Positions 28,405 through 36,821 of a stretch of DNA of 39,656 nucleotides are shown in pieces (within the stretch, counting starts at the first letter, position 1; each line of letters starts with the position of its first letter). The DNA is taken from positions 1-39,656 of the IMG/VR virus record IMGVR_UViG_3300018080_000320, one strand, 5' to 3'. A program made the translations under genes and the position numbers. The stretch comes from a virus. The notes under the pieces were generated by a model that did not search any database, was not told the DNA's origin, and was given only the letters and a program-made list of their open reading frames with translations.

Positions 28405-28872
28405 TTATAGAATTGCAAAAATTAGCGCCAGAATCAGCGCCAGTATACCACCACCAGCCGCAACATTTCGTTGTCGCCGGAGTCTATGGGCTTTCAATTC
28501 CACCTTCTTCTTGTAGTCGTCGAATGAGATCCGCAAGACGTTGATTTGCTCCTCGAAGTTTTTGGAGTCCTGTTCGGATATCGTCAACTCCGCTTCGGCC
28601 TGTTTCAATTTCCTCTCTGCCCTCAACAATCTCTCTTCGAGCCTCGATAATCTCATCGCCTGCTGATTCAACGAGTTCACTACTTTGTTCAATCCGTTCT
28701 CGATACACTTCGCCGACTCGTTCAATTCGCTCGATATCATCTGCAACTCGTTCAGCAGCTCGGTCTGGTCCAGGGTGTATGAAATCGCGGAGCCACCCAA
28801 CAGCAGACACAACACCAATACCAAGAACAACGACGATTGCCACAATCGAGATGATCTTCCGAAGTTTCTCAT
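28405..28872 (-). CDS. Coiled-coil protein with N- and C-terminal membrane segments (spanin-like)
   Basis: 155 residues, ATG eight bases after AGGAG and overlapping the holin-like stop (ATGA). N-terminal hydrophobic stretch (residues about 14-32, SSLFLVLVLCLLLGGSAI), a long coiled coil, and a C-terminal membrane segment (GGGILALILALIFAIL). The N-terminal hydrophobic segment has a Cys but no clear lipobox. This layout resembles a spanin that bridges the two membranes at the end of lysis. A second reading frame overlaps it almost completely. Confidence 0.65.
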   Translation of the reverse strand: MRNFGRSSRLWQSSLFLVLVLCLLLGGSAISYTLDQTELLNELQMISSELNESAKCIENGLNKVVNSLNQQAMRLSRLEERLLRAERKLKQAEAELTISEQDSKNFEEQINVLRISFDDYKKKVELKAHRLRRQRNVAAGGGILALILALIFAIL

Positions 28873-28879
28873 TTCCCAT
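28484..28879 (-). CDS. Overprinted coiled-coil membrane protein (i-spanin-like)
   Basis: 131 residues in a different frame from the gene above, on the same strand. ATG lies only one base after AGGAG, so it would be poorly initiated. The frame reads as a signal anchor (IISIVAIVVVLGIGVVSAV, residues 9-27) followed by a Glu/Arg coiled coil, exactly what an inner-membrane spanin looks like. It could be a real embedded partner, like Rz with Rz1, or an accident of a high-Glu/Arg coding strand. Two-frame coding is not proven. Confidence 0.45.
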   Translation of the reverse strand: MGNEKLRKIISIVAIVVVLGIGVVSAVGWLRDFIHPGPDRAAERVADDIERIERVGEVYRERIEQSSELVESAGDEIIEARREIVEGREEIETGRSGVDDIRTGLQKLRGANQRLADLIRRLQEEGGIESP

Positions 28880-29087
28880 TCTCCTGTTTCCTTTTCAATA
28901 CCGGCCCAAAGAAGGCGGCCAGCTTCTCGGGAGCGATGAACAACCCCAAAACCGTCACCTGTTGAATGAGTCCGGGCAAGCGGTCTGGGCATTTGAACAA
29001 AATGAATCCCCCAACAATTAGTACATAGAGCGCCATAACGAACAGGGCGATTGTAGATCCCCACTGTGCAAGCTTGATAGGTTTCAT
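28869..29087 (-). CDS. Holin-like small membrane protein
   Basis: 72 residues from the ATG four bases after GGAGG. Two hydrophobic segments, residues 11-31 and 37-63, separated by KCPDR, with a basic tail (LKRKQENGK). Size, topology and its place before a spanin-like gene and after amidase-side genes fit a class II holin. No sequence homologue recognised. Confidence 0.6.
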   Translation of the reverse strand: MKPIKLAQWGSTIALFVMALYVLIVGGFILFKCPDRLPGLIQQVTVLGLFIAPEKLAAFFGPVLKRKQENGK

Positions 29088-29482
29088 CGGACCTCCGGGT
29101 TGAGAGCTTCCTCGGGCATCCTGGCAGTCACACTCCATGGAGCAAGCGGCCTGACCCGCCACTTCCCTTGCTCTTGCAGCTTCCTCATGTGCTGCACCAT
29201 TAACGCGACAAACAGAGGCGGCACCGGATTATCCGCGTCTTGAACTATGCCAGCGATGTACCAGCCCCCCCCGGAATTGCGACTCAACACCAGGGCAGCT
29301 TTCCCCCACCACACATATAGATCAGCACCGCTGAATGTCACCGTGGTAGGCGGCACCTCAGTATAAGACCGGATCAGCATCTCAATCTCACTGGCAACAG
29401 CAGTGCTTTCCACCGGCATCATGCCGACTACAAACACCAGACAGAGAAACACTGCTAATGCCAGAATAAGAGCCTGCTTCAT
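29084..29482 (-). CDS. Secreted or membrane-anchored protein of the lysis block
   Basis: 132 residues. N-terminal hydrophobic helix (residues 3-20, QALILALAVFLCLVFVVG) that may be a signal peptide or anchor. The remaining domain has a mixed pattern (SGADLYVWWGKAALVLSRNS) without known motif. It overlaps neighbours on both sides by four or one base(s). Function unknown; may act in the periplasm during lysis or lysogeny. Confidence 0.6.
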   Translation of the reverse strand: MKQALILALAVFLCLVFVVGMMPVESTAVASEIEMLIRSYTEVPPTTVTFSGADLYVWWGKAALVLSRNSGGGWYIAGIVQDADNPVPPLFVALMVQHMRKLQEQGKWRVRPLAPWSVTARMPEEALNPEVR

Positions 29483-29835
29483 CAGCTCGTATTCCCCGGG
29501 GGAATGTTCTCGATTGGTTCAGATGCTTCTACTACCACCCAGGTTCCGTCGAAATATTCGAATCTAACATACTGGATGATTTGATCATTCGCATCTGCCC
29601 AAAGAAAGAGCGCCACGCCTTCACACTTTTTACAAATGTGTGTGTTCAACGCGACATACATGCCCCACGCATCCAGGTAGGGCTGCACGGCTTCGGCCAG
29701 TGCCGCCATATCGACCTGCAACGGAAGCATCGACTCCGCCTCAACTTCGCGGTTGCCTTGTGCTAAGACATCCGGTGCGGCCATACAAGCCAGGGCCACA
29801 AACAACATCAACACAAGCATTAAAAAACGTTTCAT
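29482..29835 (-). CDS. Secreted protein of the lysis block
   Basis: 117 residues, ATG after AGAGGAGAACGTTAA. Clear signal peptide with cleavage after VLA (residues 1-25). The mature part includes NTHICKKCEGVALFLWADAN and a Tyr/Phe-rich strand (YVRFEYFDGTWVVVEASEP). Two Cys in KKC context could form a disulfide. No family recognised. It lies between the phosphoesterase gene and the previous secreted gene. Confidence 0.6.
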   Translation of the reverse strand: MKRFLMLVLMLFVALACMAAPDVLAQGNREVEAESMLPLQVDMAALAEAVQPYLDAWGMYVALNTHICKKCEGVALFLWADANDQIIQYVRFEYFDGTWVVVEASEPIENIPPGNTS

Positions 29836-29849
29836 TTAACGTTCTCCTC

Positions 29850-30812
29850 TTAGGCGTAAAACGGAAACCACTCAGCTTTCAGTCTTGCTACTGTGTGATC
29901 ACCAATTACTACCTCACAAATCCAGAAGCCGGTGTCACATCCCAAGCGCTTCGAGCGCATCCATCGGGTCTGCACCGACATCGCTCCCCCAGAGATCATG
30001 TGGATCATCCGAGGGAAAAAGTATCCTGCTTTATGGGTATGTCCGCCGCACCAGATGTGCGGCTTTTCTCCACCCGAGAAAGCCTCGGCAACTTTCTGGA
30101 GCCGGTAGCTCACTGCATAGCTATTGCCATCTTCTCCATGCCAAAGCTTGAGGGTAACGTTCCCGCCAAGGGATACATTTCCCTCATCCGTGCCCAGATA
30201 CTCCATTCCGTCCACGGCTTCCGCCACGTCCTTGACAATCAGAGCACCACCATTCTTGTAAAACCAGCGATCGTGATTGCCATCAATCGCATAAAGCGGA
30301 CGCTGGAACTGTTCACATTTCTCGACCGCGTATTCTTTCTGCCGGTCATATCCCAAGTGGGTAAGCTCGTAGATCAGCTCGGCTTTCCTGGGGTCCATCC
30401 CATGTGTCAGATCCCCGGAAAAGATCCCAAAATCGATCTTCTCTTCATCGCACACCCGGAGCATGGACTCCCAATACTCCTCGCGGAACCAAACGCTTCC
30501 CATATGGGTGTCCGTAAAGTGGACAAACTTGACTCGATCACCCTGAAAATCCACCACCGGAACCGGGGGCAGTCCCGCCAGTACTCGTCCACCTTTGGCA
30601 ATTGCCTTGAGTTCTTTCTCGGTATAGGTATCGCCAATCTTTCGGAGGGTAGCATTTACCTTGAAATCAGAATCAACGGTCTTATGCAGGCGTTTATAAC
30701 GGGCAAGAGTTTCGGGTGAGATATCGAAATCAGTACAAGCTACCTCGTCACCATGCTGGAGGGCATGGCCGACAATCATCGCAACTCGTTCAGGTGATGC
30801 TCGATGTGCCAT
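29850..30812 (-). CDS. Calcineurin-like metallophosphoesterase with N-terminal HTH-like region
   Basis: 320 residues; ATG overlaps the previous stop as ATGA. Metal ligands are in DTHMG (Asp101, His103), SGDLTHG (Asp134), IDGNHDRW (Asn179, His180) and GGHTHKAGY near 265. The first 50 residues (SPETLARYKRLHK) look like a short HTH. Substrate unknown; members act on nucleotides, DNA ends or phosphoproteins. A DNA- or nucleotide-directed role is likely in a phage. Confidence 0.78.
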   Translation of the reverse strand: MAHRASPERVAMIVGHALQHGDEVACTDFDISPETLARYKRLHKTVDSDFKVNATLRKIGDTYTEKELKAIAKGGRVLAGLPPVPVVDFQGDRVKFVHFTDTHMGSVWFREEYWESMLRVCDEEKIDFGIFSGDLTHGMDPRKAELIYELTHLGYDRQKEYAVEKCEQFQRPLYAIDGNHDRWFYKNGGALIVKDVAEAVDGMEYLGTDEGNVSLGGNVTLKLWHGEDGNSYAVSYRLQKVAEAFSGGEKPHIWCGGHTHKAGYFFPRMIHMISGGAMSVQTRWMRSKRLGCDTGFWICEVVIGDHTVARLKAEWFPFYA

Positions 30813-31159
30813 CAATAATTATCTCCAGCACGAAACTCGGGACGACTGGCTTGCTCGATATCCCGAATCAACATCGGCAAAATATCCAGGTAGTTCTGGG
30901 CATCAAAGATCCGACCTTCAATATCCTCGCTATATTGTTCTTTGCCTTCGGTACGCAGGAAACGTATGATCGAATCGAAATGCTTTTTCAAATAAATACC
31001 CAATACCTTGTAGGGATGCACGTCCAACTCTCCACCTACCCGCTTAAAGTTGTCTGCACGATCATCACACATGATATAGTCTCTGGCCTTGCGATCGCAT
31101 AAATCAAATCTGCGAGCGGTCAATCTCTCCCTGAGCGCCAGAAAATCAATATTTTTCAT
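30812..31159 (-). CDS. Conserved phage protein, nucleotide-metabolism-like
   Basis: 115 residues, ATG GA-rich ribosome site (GGAGGAGTGT). The segments DRKARDYIMCDDRADNFKRV and SEDIEGRIFDAQNYLDIL follow the plan of DUF1599/MazG-like all-alpha phage proteins linked to nucleotide handling or base modification. I place it only at family level. It overlaps the amidase gene by four bases and is coupled to the phosphoesterase gene. Confidence 0.6.
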   Translation of the reverse strand: MKNIDFLALRERLTARRFDLCDRKARDYIMCDDRADNFKRVGGELDVHPYKVLGIYLKKHFDSIIRFLRTEGKEQYSEDIEGRIFDAQNYLDILPMLIRDIEQASRPEFRAGDNY

Positions 31160-31731
31160 ACACTCCTCCCCACAAGACGCTTGTGTACATCTTGCTTAAA
31201 CTGCTTCCAATCTTTGGGATGCTCCGTAAACCATTTCGGACAAGGCCCCATAGCGGTTACTTTCTGAGTAACCTCATAGTGCGTTGTCAAATCCTCCAGC
31301 GGCTCAAGCTCGAAGTGATCGCATAGGCCCGCACAAAGATCCACCGCAGAATCCCAGGTTGCCGGTGTATATTCTCCGACCCAATTGATATGGCACATTT
31401 CTATACCGAGGGTGCAGTTATTGGGGTAGCTCCCGAACTTCTCCCGAGCATACGGAGTGTATTCCTTCGCTCCTACGTGATACGCCATTTCATGCAAGGG
31501 AATACACTGCACCACTTCACCGGCCAAGCCAATAATGAAATGCGCCGAACCGTATCCAAACTTTCCATTTTTGCGAAGCTCGAAATACTCCCGGTTATAC
31601 ACGGCACTGGTGCCGGGATTCCCGGTCCAGTGCAGGGCAATACCTTTGACTTTACGAAGAGGTCTCCGAGGTCTGCTATAAGGATTGGGGGAAAGATAGG
31701 CAACTTGGAGATCGCGTTCCAGAAAGCTCAT
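31156..31731 (-). CDS. N-acetylmuramoyl-L-alanine amidase (endolysin, T7-lysozyme type)
   Basis: 191 residues, ATG after GGAGGCACT. The zinc site is His34 (IALHWTGNPG), His151 (TTHYEVTQK) and Cys164 in GPCPKWF, with Lys157 in the position of the catalytic Lys. It cuts the peptidoglycan amide bond between muramic acid and the stem peptide. There is no signal peptide, so export would need the holin. First gene after a repressor-type promoter. Confidence 0.88.
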   Translation of the reverse strand: MSFLERDLQVAYLSPNPYSRPRRPLRKVKGIALHWTGNPGTSAVYNREYFELRKNGKFGYGSAHFIIGLAGEVVQCIPLHEMAYHVGAKEYTPYAREKFGSYPNNCTLGIEMCHINWVGEYTPATWDSAVDLCAGLCDHFELEPLEDLTTHYEVTQKVTAMGPCPKWFTEHPKDWKQFKQDVHKRLVGRSV

Positions 31732-31743
31732 AGTGCCTCCTCT

Positions 31744-31788
31744 CTATCAGATGATAGAAATATAGCACTTTTTGAGCAAAAAAGACAA
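31744..31788 (-). promoter_or_regulatory. Promoter with repressor operator before the amidase gene
   Basis: On the minus strand TTGTCT, an 18-base spacer, TATATT, then the perfect operator CTATCATCTGATAG (31744-31757) at about the transcription start. The same operator form stands at the early leftward promoter, so the repressor likely silences the lysis block in the lysogen. Confidence 0.75.
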
Positions 31789-31807
31789 GTGTATGATGGA
31801 TTTTATA

Positions 31808-31993
31808 TCACTCGATATGAGATTCCAGGATCTTCTCGATATTATTTACCTTCTCCTCGATTCGATAGAGAATAGGGAGAGCTTCTTCGATCACAATAAT
31901 ACGTCGATTAACATCAGCATAGCCCAGACCCAATAGAAAAAGAAGTATGGCGATTAATGGTCCGATAATCCACTTAGATGATTTGTCGTTCAT
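31808..31993 (-). CDS. Small membrane protein with coiled-coil tail (holin-like)
   Basis: 61 residues: MNDKSSKWIIGPLIAILLFL (membrane helix about 9-26), then a helical tail with IEEALPILYRIEEKVNNIEK. This layout resembles XhlA-type membrane proteins of lysis cassettes. Ribosome site is weak (AAGGTAAAAC) and the start overlaps the end of the fibre gene. A second holin component is the best guess. Confidence 0.55.
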   Translation of the reverse strand: MNDKSSKWIIGPLIAILLFLLGLGYADVNRRIIVIEEALPILYRIEEKVNNIEKILESHIE

Positions 31994-33902
31994 GTTGTTT
32001 TACCTTCAAACTTTTCAGCCTCACAACTCCGGGAGCATACTTGGTTCTGAAATCCGGGATGGTTTTCTTAATCGGCGTGACTTTCTCTCCGGGTATTGGT
32101 TCTGCTTCCATCGGCAGCCCTACAGTGATAGCCCTGGTGGGCCATTCGGGTGTAGACATCTCGTCTATCTCGTATTTCTCGAACAATATCTCGATGAAGT
32201 CCTTACTCGCATCCCGCATCCCATCGGGACGTTTCAGCCCGTTATTGATATTCGCTACCTGTTCCTTGGTTGGATTGATAACAATAATTTCATGCTTGGC
32301 TTCATCGAAGAAGAGAAAGGGATGAGGAAGAGCTTCTGGATCTCCGCCATTTCCGAAACAAGGATGGTCGGGAGCTTGCCAGACCGCGATTCTTTCTTTG
32401 GTATCTTTGTCTTGTAGAATAAAAATCCAGTAGATTTCCCCTGAACTTGTTACATATCGCTGTTGAGCAAATATATCGTATGATGAGCTGATTTGATCCG
32501 ACTTCAAACTGATAATAGTGGCGTAGCTTGTTCCTTCATACCCACTTATATTATTACAGATATTGGCAAATACCGGATATGAAGAATGTTCACATTTAAC
32601 GCGAGGATAAAAACCAAACTCACCGCCGGGTAGTGTCAGATTTGTAAATGAGGTATTAGCAGAACAACTTACCGATCCTTGACTTGTTTTGAGAGCCGCC
32701 TGCGGGACAACGGCGGAATTAGAGATTTCACCCGTAACTTCCAAATCCCCCGTGACCTTCGCCCCGGCAGACGTGGTCTCGAAACGCAAACTCCCATGAT
32801 AGTACAGCCGCACCCAGGAATCGGGGTCCATGTAGAGCATCGCTTTGTTGGTTCCACCAGCATCTTCGCCTTGGAAGTAGATACAGTATCCATGCTTCCG
32901 CTGCCGGATGTATATATGGCCCGTGTAATTGTCTATGTAGGAATGGGAACCGCTGTGCCAGAGTTGAAGATCCTCTCCTATCCCAACATACAGGCGATCA
33001 TTATCGTCAATATGGAGGCCCGAACTGTCCAGATATACATGGTGTGAATATACCTTGATCTCTCCGTTGACATGGACTTTATCGCCAAAATAAAACTGTC
33101 CTCGATCGGTACTAAAATGACACCAACCGGAATTGATAGGGCCAATCGTCACGTTTCCATGTTCGGTCTGGATTCTTAGACCAGTATTCTGTTTGATATA
33201 CGGATAGCCGTTTGCTCCAGGCCGGAAATAACCATCGGAGCCGATGTAGGCTTTGGTGGAATTATTGATGCGAAATCTCAGGTTTTGACCACTGGCAGCA
33301 TTTAAGTAGGTCGCACCACCGGCACTTTGCAGTAGTGCATAATTAGTCGCACCCGTAGAATCAATATGTCCAAAGGCGGCATGATCGGCATGTCCCGAAT
33401 ACCCAGCATACGCCCGACCGAACTTGTGGATGGTATCGGTATCTGGTTGAGCTTCTATAACCCCGGCCTCCACATATAAATTACCCGCATCCAGATATAA
33501 ACCGTTGGTACCTACCCTGAGAATATCAGTCCAGGTAATCGGATCACCCGCATCGGCTGCACTGCCATCGGCGAAATGTACAGAAAACAGATCGTCCTCG
33601 GGTGTTACGGGGTTAAACTCCCATTTCCCGGCATTTTCTCCGCCAACAAGAAAAACCCCTGATCCAGACCCGGGCATGGCGTTCCAATAGTGTTGAATAC
33701 GACCTGATCCATCCTGCAGAGAAATAATATAATCAGAGGAAGTACCCACCATGCGAATACATTCTCCCCCATGAGTATAGGTGTCCCGAGGTTCTTCGGA
33801 ACCTATGTAATTTTCGGGAACAATAGTAAGTCGTCCGTCGAGGGTACGAAAGACAGGGTGGATGCCGTACTGATCTCTGTAGTATCCGGTCGGTTTTTGC
33901 AT
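31974..33902 (-). CDS. Tail fibre / receptor-binding protein
   Basis: 642 residues. Repeating beta units of about 25-30 residues such as DLQLWHSGSHSYIDNYTGHI and GTNGLYLDAGNLYVEAG are the hallmark of phage fibre shafts. The last 150 residues (after about 490) form a globular, more charged domain (FGNGGDPEALPHPFLFFDEA) that may be an assembly domain or receptor tip. It starts by TAATG overlap after the ejection-type protein. Confidence 0.8.
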   Translation of the reverse strand: MQKPTGYYRDQYGIHPVFRTLDGRLTIVPENYIGSEEPRDTYTHGGECIRMVGTSSDYIISLQDGSGRIQHYWNAMPGSGSGVFLVGGENAGKWEFNPVTPEDDLFSVHFADGSAADAGDPITWTDILRVGTNGLYLDAGNLYVEAGVIEAQPDTDTIHKFGRAYAGYSGHADHAAFGHIDSTGATNYALLQSAGGATYLNAASGQNLRFRINNSTKAYIGSDGYFRPGANGYPYIKQNTGLRIQTEHGNVTIGPINSGWCHFSTDRGQFYFGDKVHVNGEIKVYSHHVYLDSSGLHIDDNDRLYVGIGEDLQLWHSGSHSYIDNYTGHIYIRQRKHGYCIYFQGEDAGGTNKAMLYMDPDSWVRLYYHGSLRFETTSAGAKVTGDLEVTGEISNSAVVPQAALKTSQGSVSCSANTSFTNLTLPGGEFGFYPRVKCEHSSYPVFANICNNISGYEGTSYATIISLKSDQISSSYDIFAQQRYVTSSGEIYWIFILQDKDTKERIAVWQAPDHPCFGNGGDPEALPHPFLFFDEAKHEIIVINPTKEQVANINNGLKRPDGMRDASKDFIEILFEKYEIDEMSTPEWPTRAITVGLPMEAEPIPGEKVTPIKKTIPDFRTKYAPGVVRLKSLKVKQHERQII

Positions 33903-36805
33903 TACGGTATATTCGCCTTTGTTAAATTAGTCAGACCCTTGAGATCGCGCAGACGTTCCTGCAGCGCCTTTTGCTTGTAGTACTCCACATCATAGGGTCT
34001 GAACTTCACACCCGCCGTGCGAGACAGTACATCAAAAGGTGCCCGTTCCGCTCGATATTCGGGGATCGGTGCGCCCACCAACGACTGCACCAATCGCTCG
34101 GTGGCTCCCCCTGTCTTAATCAGGGGCAAAAACGAAGTCAGCGCATGTACCCATTTCCCGGGCATGAGCATTTGTCCGGCCTCATTTACCTTGAGACCAA
34201 GCTTGCGCTGGATCTCCGGGGGCAACCGATCCATCACCAAGCGAATTGCCGGGGGAGCCGGTCGCCAGTCATACTCATGGTACTGGAGGGGCTGACCCGT
34301 GAACATGGAGGTGTTCTGGATCAGCTCAAAAGGGGTCTTGATAAAGGGGGTCAGACCCTCCACTACCACGTTCTGAGGGGAGAGAGGCTGGCGTAAAGTA
34401 GCCTCAAGGTCGCCGATATCCTGGAAAGGGAAATTGGGATTCAGCATCAGGGGATTGCCACGTTGAGTCGTCAATCCCATCGGATTAACGTACAGTTCTT
34501 TGTGCATCCAGTCGGGGAGATATTGCCCCTGCTCCTCTGTCAGCTTGTCTACTGCCCGGAGGGGCTTCACGGTAAACATGGAGTACTTGCCGGGATTGTG
34601 AACGAACTCGCCAACCTGAACTGCCAAGTTCTTTTTCATCCAGGTATAGAAGGGGATGAGTCTCTTGATCTTCTCCTCCACCTTGGTCAGATCCCCGTAG
34701 TCCAGAAAGTAATGATTCACTCTCTGTGTGGCCTGGGCCAAAGACATACCCTTATCGAGATCATTCAAGGTCGAAGCAACACGGGCCGTATTTTCCACCA
34801 AAGAGCCAGTGGCACTTCCAACTCGCTCCCAAGGACCACCTGTTTTTCCCAAAGTAGGTAGCAGTTCTGCTGCCTCGAACCCCCCGGTATGTGCCCCGGC
34901 CTTCCGCATCATTTCATAGAGTTCCTTGGTAGTTTTTCTGACTTTCTTTCCGTTTAAGGTAATATCTATGATCCGATCAGGATGCTTTTTCCAGGCATGG
35001 ATCTGCACCGCTTTCCGCCAATTATCGAGCTGCCGGACCCCAAAACCATCCTTGTAAAATGCGGTCCAGACATTACTCAGAAAGTTCCTGGCATGAAACC
35101 CGGGGTTGAAAATCGTAGCGTGTTTCTTCCAGATATTCTGCACCTTCACAAAGGCATCTACAGCCTTCTTTGTTTCATCCGGTTCCATCAAGATCTTGGT
35201 CGTGTTGTTGATCACCTCCGCGATATCAGGTGGTAACACTGCATCCTTGAAACCATCAACCTTGACCCGTTTAAAGCCACGCGGAGCTTTCTTGGCAATC
35301 GCTCCATACTGATCCACCATTTCCTTGACCAGATCGTGGTTCATAATCGACATCGAGGATCGTTGTGCATATTGCACCAAACTGTCCGAGGGGGTGAGCA
35401 GCTTGAAGCCCGCTTTCTCGGCCTGGGCACGGGTGGCAAATCGGCGAGTGTGGAGAAAGGTTGCATCAGCAGAAAGATCCCGGCGCATGATAACGGCCAG
35501 GGTTCCGTGACGATCCTTGGCAAAGCGAGGATAATACGCCTCGACATATTTCACTTTTTTAGTCATACCCCGGCGTTGCATTTCACCCCAGATATCATCA
35601 AGCAGCACCCGGAGCTGATCGTCGAGTCGGGTCAGTTCTTCGGGAAGAGGAGCAAGGCCCGTGACCTGTTTGGGGGAGGGGAGCGCCCCGGCATGTATAG
35701 CTTTTGCAGGAGTACCGTATACCCCCTTGCCGGTCGCCAGCAATTCATTCTGCCGCCAAATAAACTCCAGCACTGCATCAGTGGCATTTCGCCCTTTCTT
35801 CTTGCCAAATGCTTCTACAATATGCTGTACCCGAGGAGAAGGATTATCAAGGACATTCTTTACACTACGGGCGATAGTGCGAAAATTGTCCAGGGTAACA
35901 TCTGTGCGAAACTTGGCTGCTCGCGCTGCGGCTCGTTCAACCTCATGTGCCCCGGGGAAATGCCCCCACTTGGCACTGGTGGAAAAGGCCCGCCGAATCC
36001 CGGCAATACCCGGAAGTTGCCGTATCGCGGCAGGCGCTCTTTGAACAGCCTTAGCCAGATTCTCGGCACCGGCAGCCCTTAGACCCTTCTGCGCCCAATC
36101 TCCAAGACCACCTCGCGCTATCTGAGTACTGGCCCCGGTAAAAGGAACTCCCAAGCGTAGACCATATTGTCCGGCTTTTCGGGCATAGGCACGGGATGCA
36201 AGCTGGATCGCTTCCTGCCATGTCTTGCCACCATATTTCTGCATCACCTTCTTGGCAAAGGCAGAGGTGGCCCCTTCTTTCGCTAAGCGCTTGACAAGTT
36301 TCTGGGAGTATTTCGCACCCCGAGTCGATGCTTTGGCCGCACCCTTAATTCCACCGGCAGCTCCAAAAGTGAGCCAAGTCAGGGGATCGGTAACGATGTC
36401 ACCGGCCAAGCCCGCTACAGTTAATACCCACGGCGGGGCATCGGGAAAAGCAAACTTGAGTACATCCTCAGTGTTCTTGCGCTCTTTGAGCGTTACACCA
36501 TACCATGCAGATTTAACAATTTTGCCTATATCATCAAAAGTAAGCTGATCTTCCGCCGCTTCCTTGGAAGCAGTGTAGATCATATTTGTGATGGGATATC
36601 GCGCCCACTCCAGAAGATCCCAGAGGCGCACTTTCTTTTTGGTATCGGGGAGTTTCAGGCCGTAGCGTTTGGCTTCGGCCTCTGCTTCACGGACCTTTTG
36701 TTCGAGTGACTTGCGGCCACGGTCGGGCCTGGGGAACAGTCCTGATCCGCCACTCAGAGCAGAGTGCCCAAATGCAGAGGATGAAGTGGAAAATAGATCA
36801 GACAT
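33902..36805 (-). CDS. Large internal virion (ejection) protein with LPD38-like region
   Basis: 967 residues, ATG after AGAGGGGGTCT. Long helical Ala/Lys-rich chain. Segments IFNPGFHARNFLSNVWTAFY and INHYFLDYGDLTKVEEKIKR-type text follow the large polyvalent protein LPD38 family that occurs in phage ejection proteins. The N-terminal 80 residues are probably disordered (Ser/Gly, then KVREAEAEAKRYGL). It is expected to be packed in the head and injected with the DNA to extend the channel or protect it. Confidence 0.7.
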   Translation of the reverse strand: MSDLFSTSSSAFGHSALSGGSGLFPRPDRGRKSLEQKVREAEAEAKRYGLKLPDTKKKVRLWDLLEWARYPITNMIYTASKEAAEDQLTFDDIGKIVKSAWYGVTLKERKNTEDVLKFAFPDAPPWVLTVAGLAGDIVTDPLTWLTFGAAGGIKGAAKASTRGAKYSQKLVKRLAKEGATSAFAKKVMQKYGGKTWQEAIQLASRAYARKAGQYGLRLGVPFTGASTQIARGGLGDWAQKGLRAAGAENLAKAVQRAPAAIRQLPGIAGIRRAFSTSAKWGHFPGAHEVERAAARAAKFRTDVTLDNFRTIARSVKNVLDNPSPRVQHIVEAFGKKKGRNATDAVLEFIWRQNELLATGKGVYGTPAKAIHAGALPSPKQVTGLAPLPEELTRLDDQLRVLLDDIWGEMQRRGMTKKVKYVEAYYPRFAKDRHGTLAVIMRRDLSADATFLHTRRFATRAQAEKAGFKLLTPSDSLVQYAQRSSMSIMNHDLVKEMVDQYGAIAKKAPRGFKRVKVDGFKDAVLPPDIAEVINNTTKILMEPDETKKAVDAFVKVQNIWKKHATIFNPGFHARNFLSNVWTAFYKDGFGVRQLDNWRKAVQIHAWKKHPDRIIDITLNGKKVRKTTKELYEMMRKAGAHTGGFEAAELLPTLGKTGGPWERVGSATGSLVENTARVASTLNDLDKGMSLAQATQRVNHYFLDYGDLTKVEEKIKRLIPFYTWMKKNLAVQVGEFVHNPGKYSMFTVKPLRAVDKLTEEQGQYLPDWMHKELYVNPMGLTTQRGNPLMLNPNFPFQDIGDLEATLRQPLSPQNVVVEGLTPFIKTPFELIQNTSMFTGQPLQYHEYDWRPAPPAIRLVMDRLPPEIQRKLGLKVNEAGQMLMPGKWVHALTSFLPLIKTGGATERLVQSLVGAPIPEYRAERAPFDVLSRTAGVKFRPYDVEYYKQKALQERLRDLKGLTNLTKANIP

Positions 36806-36821
36806 AGACCCCCTCTATGTG

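Noticed and set aside
29640-30719. 359-codon open frame on the plus strand
   Set aside because: Antisense to the phosphoesterase and secreted genes, no ribosome site, and its text has no protein-like pattern.
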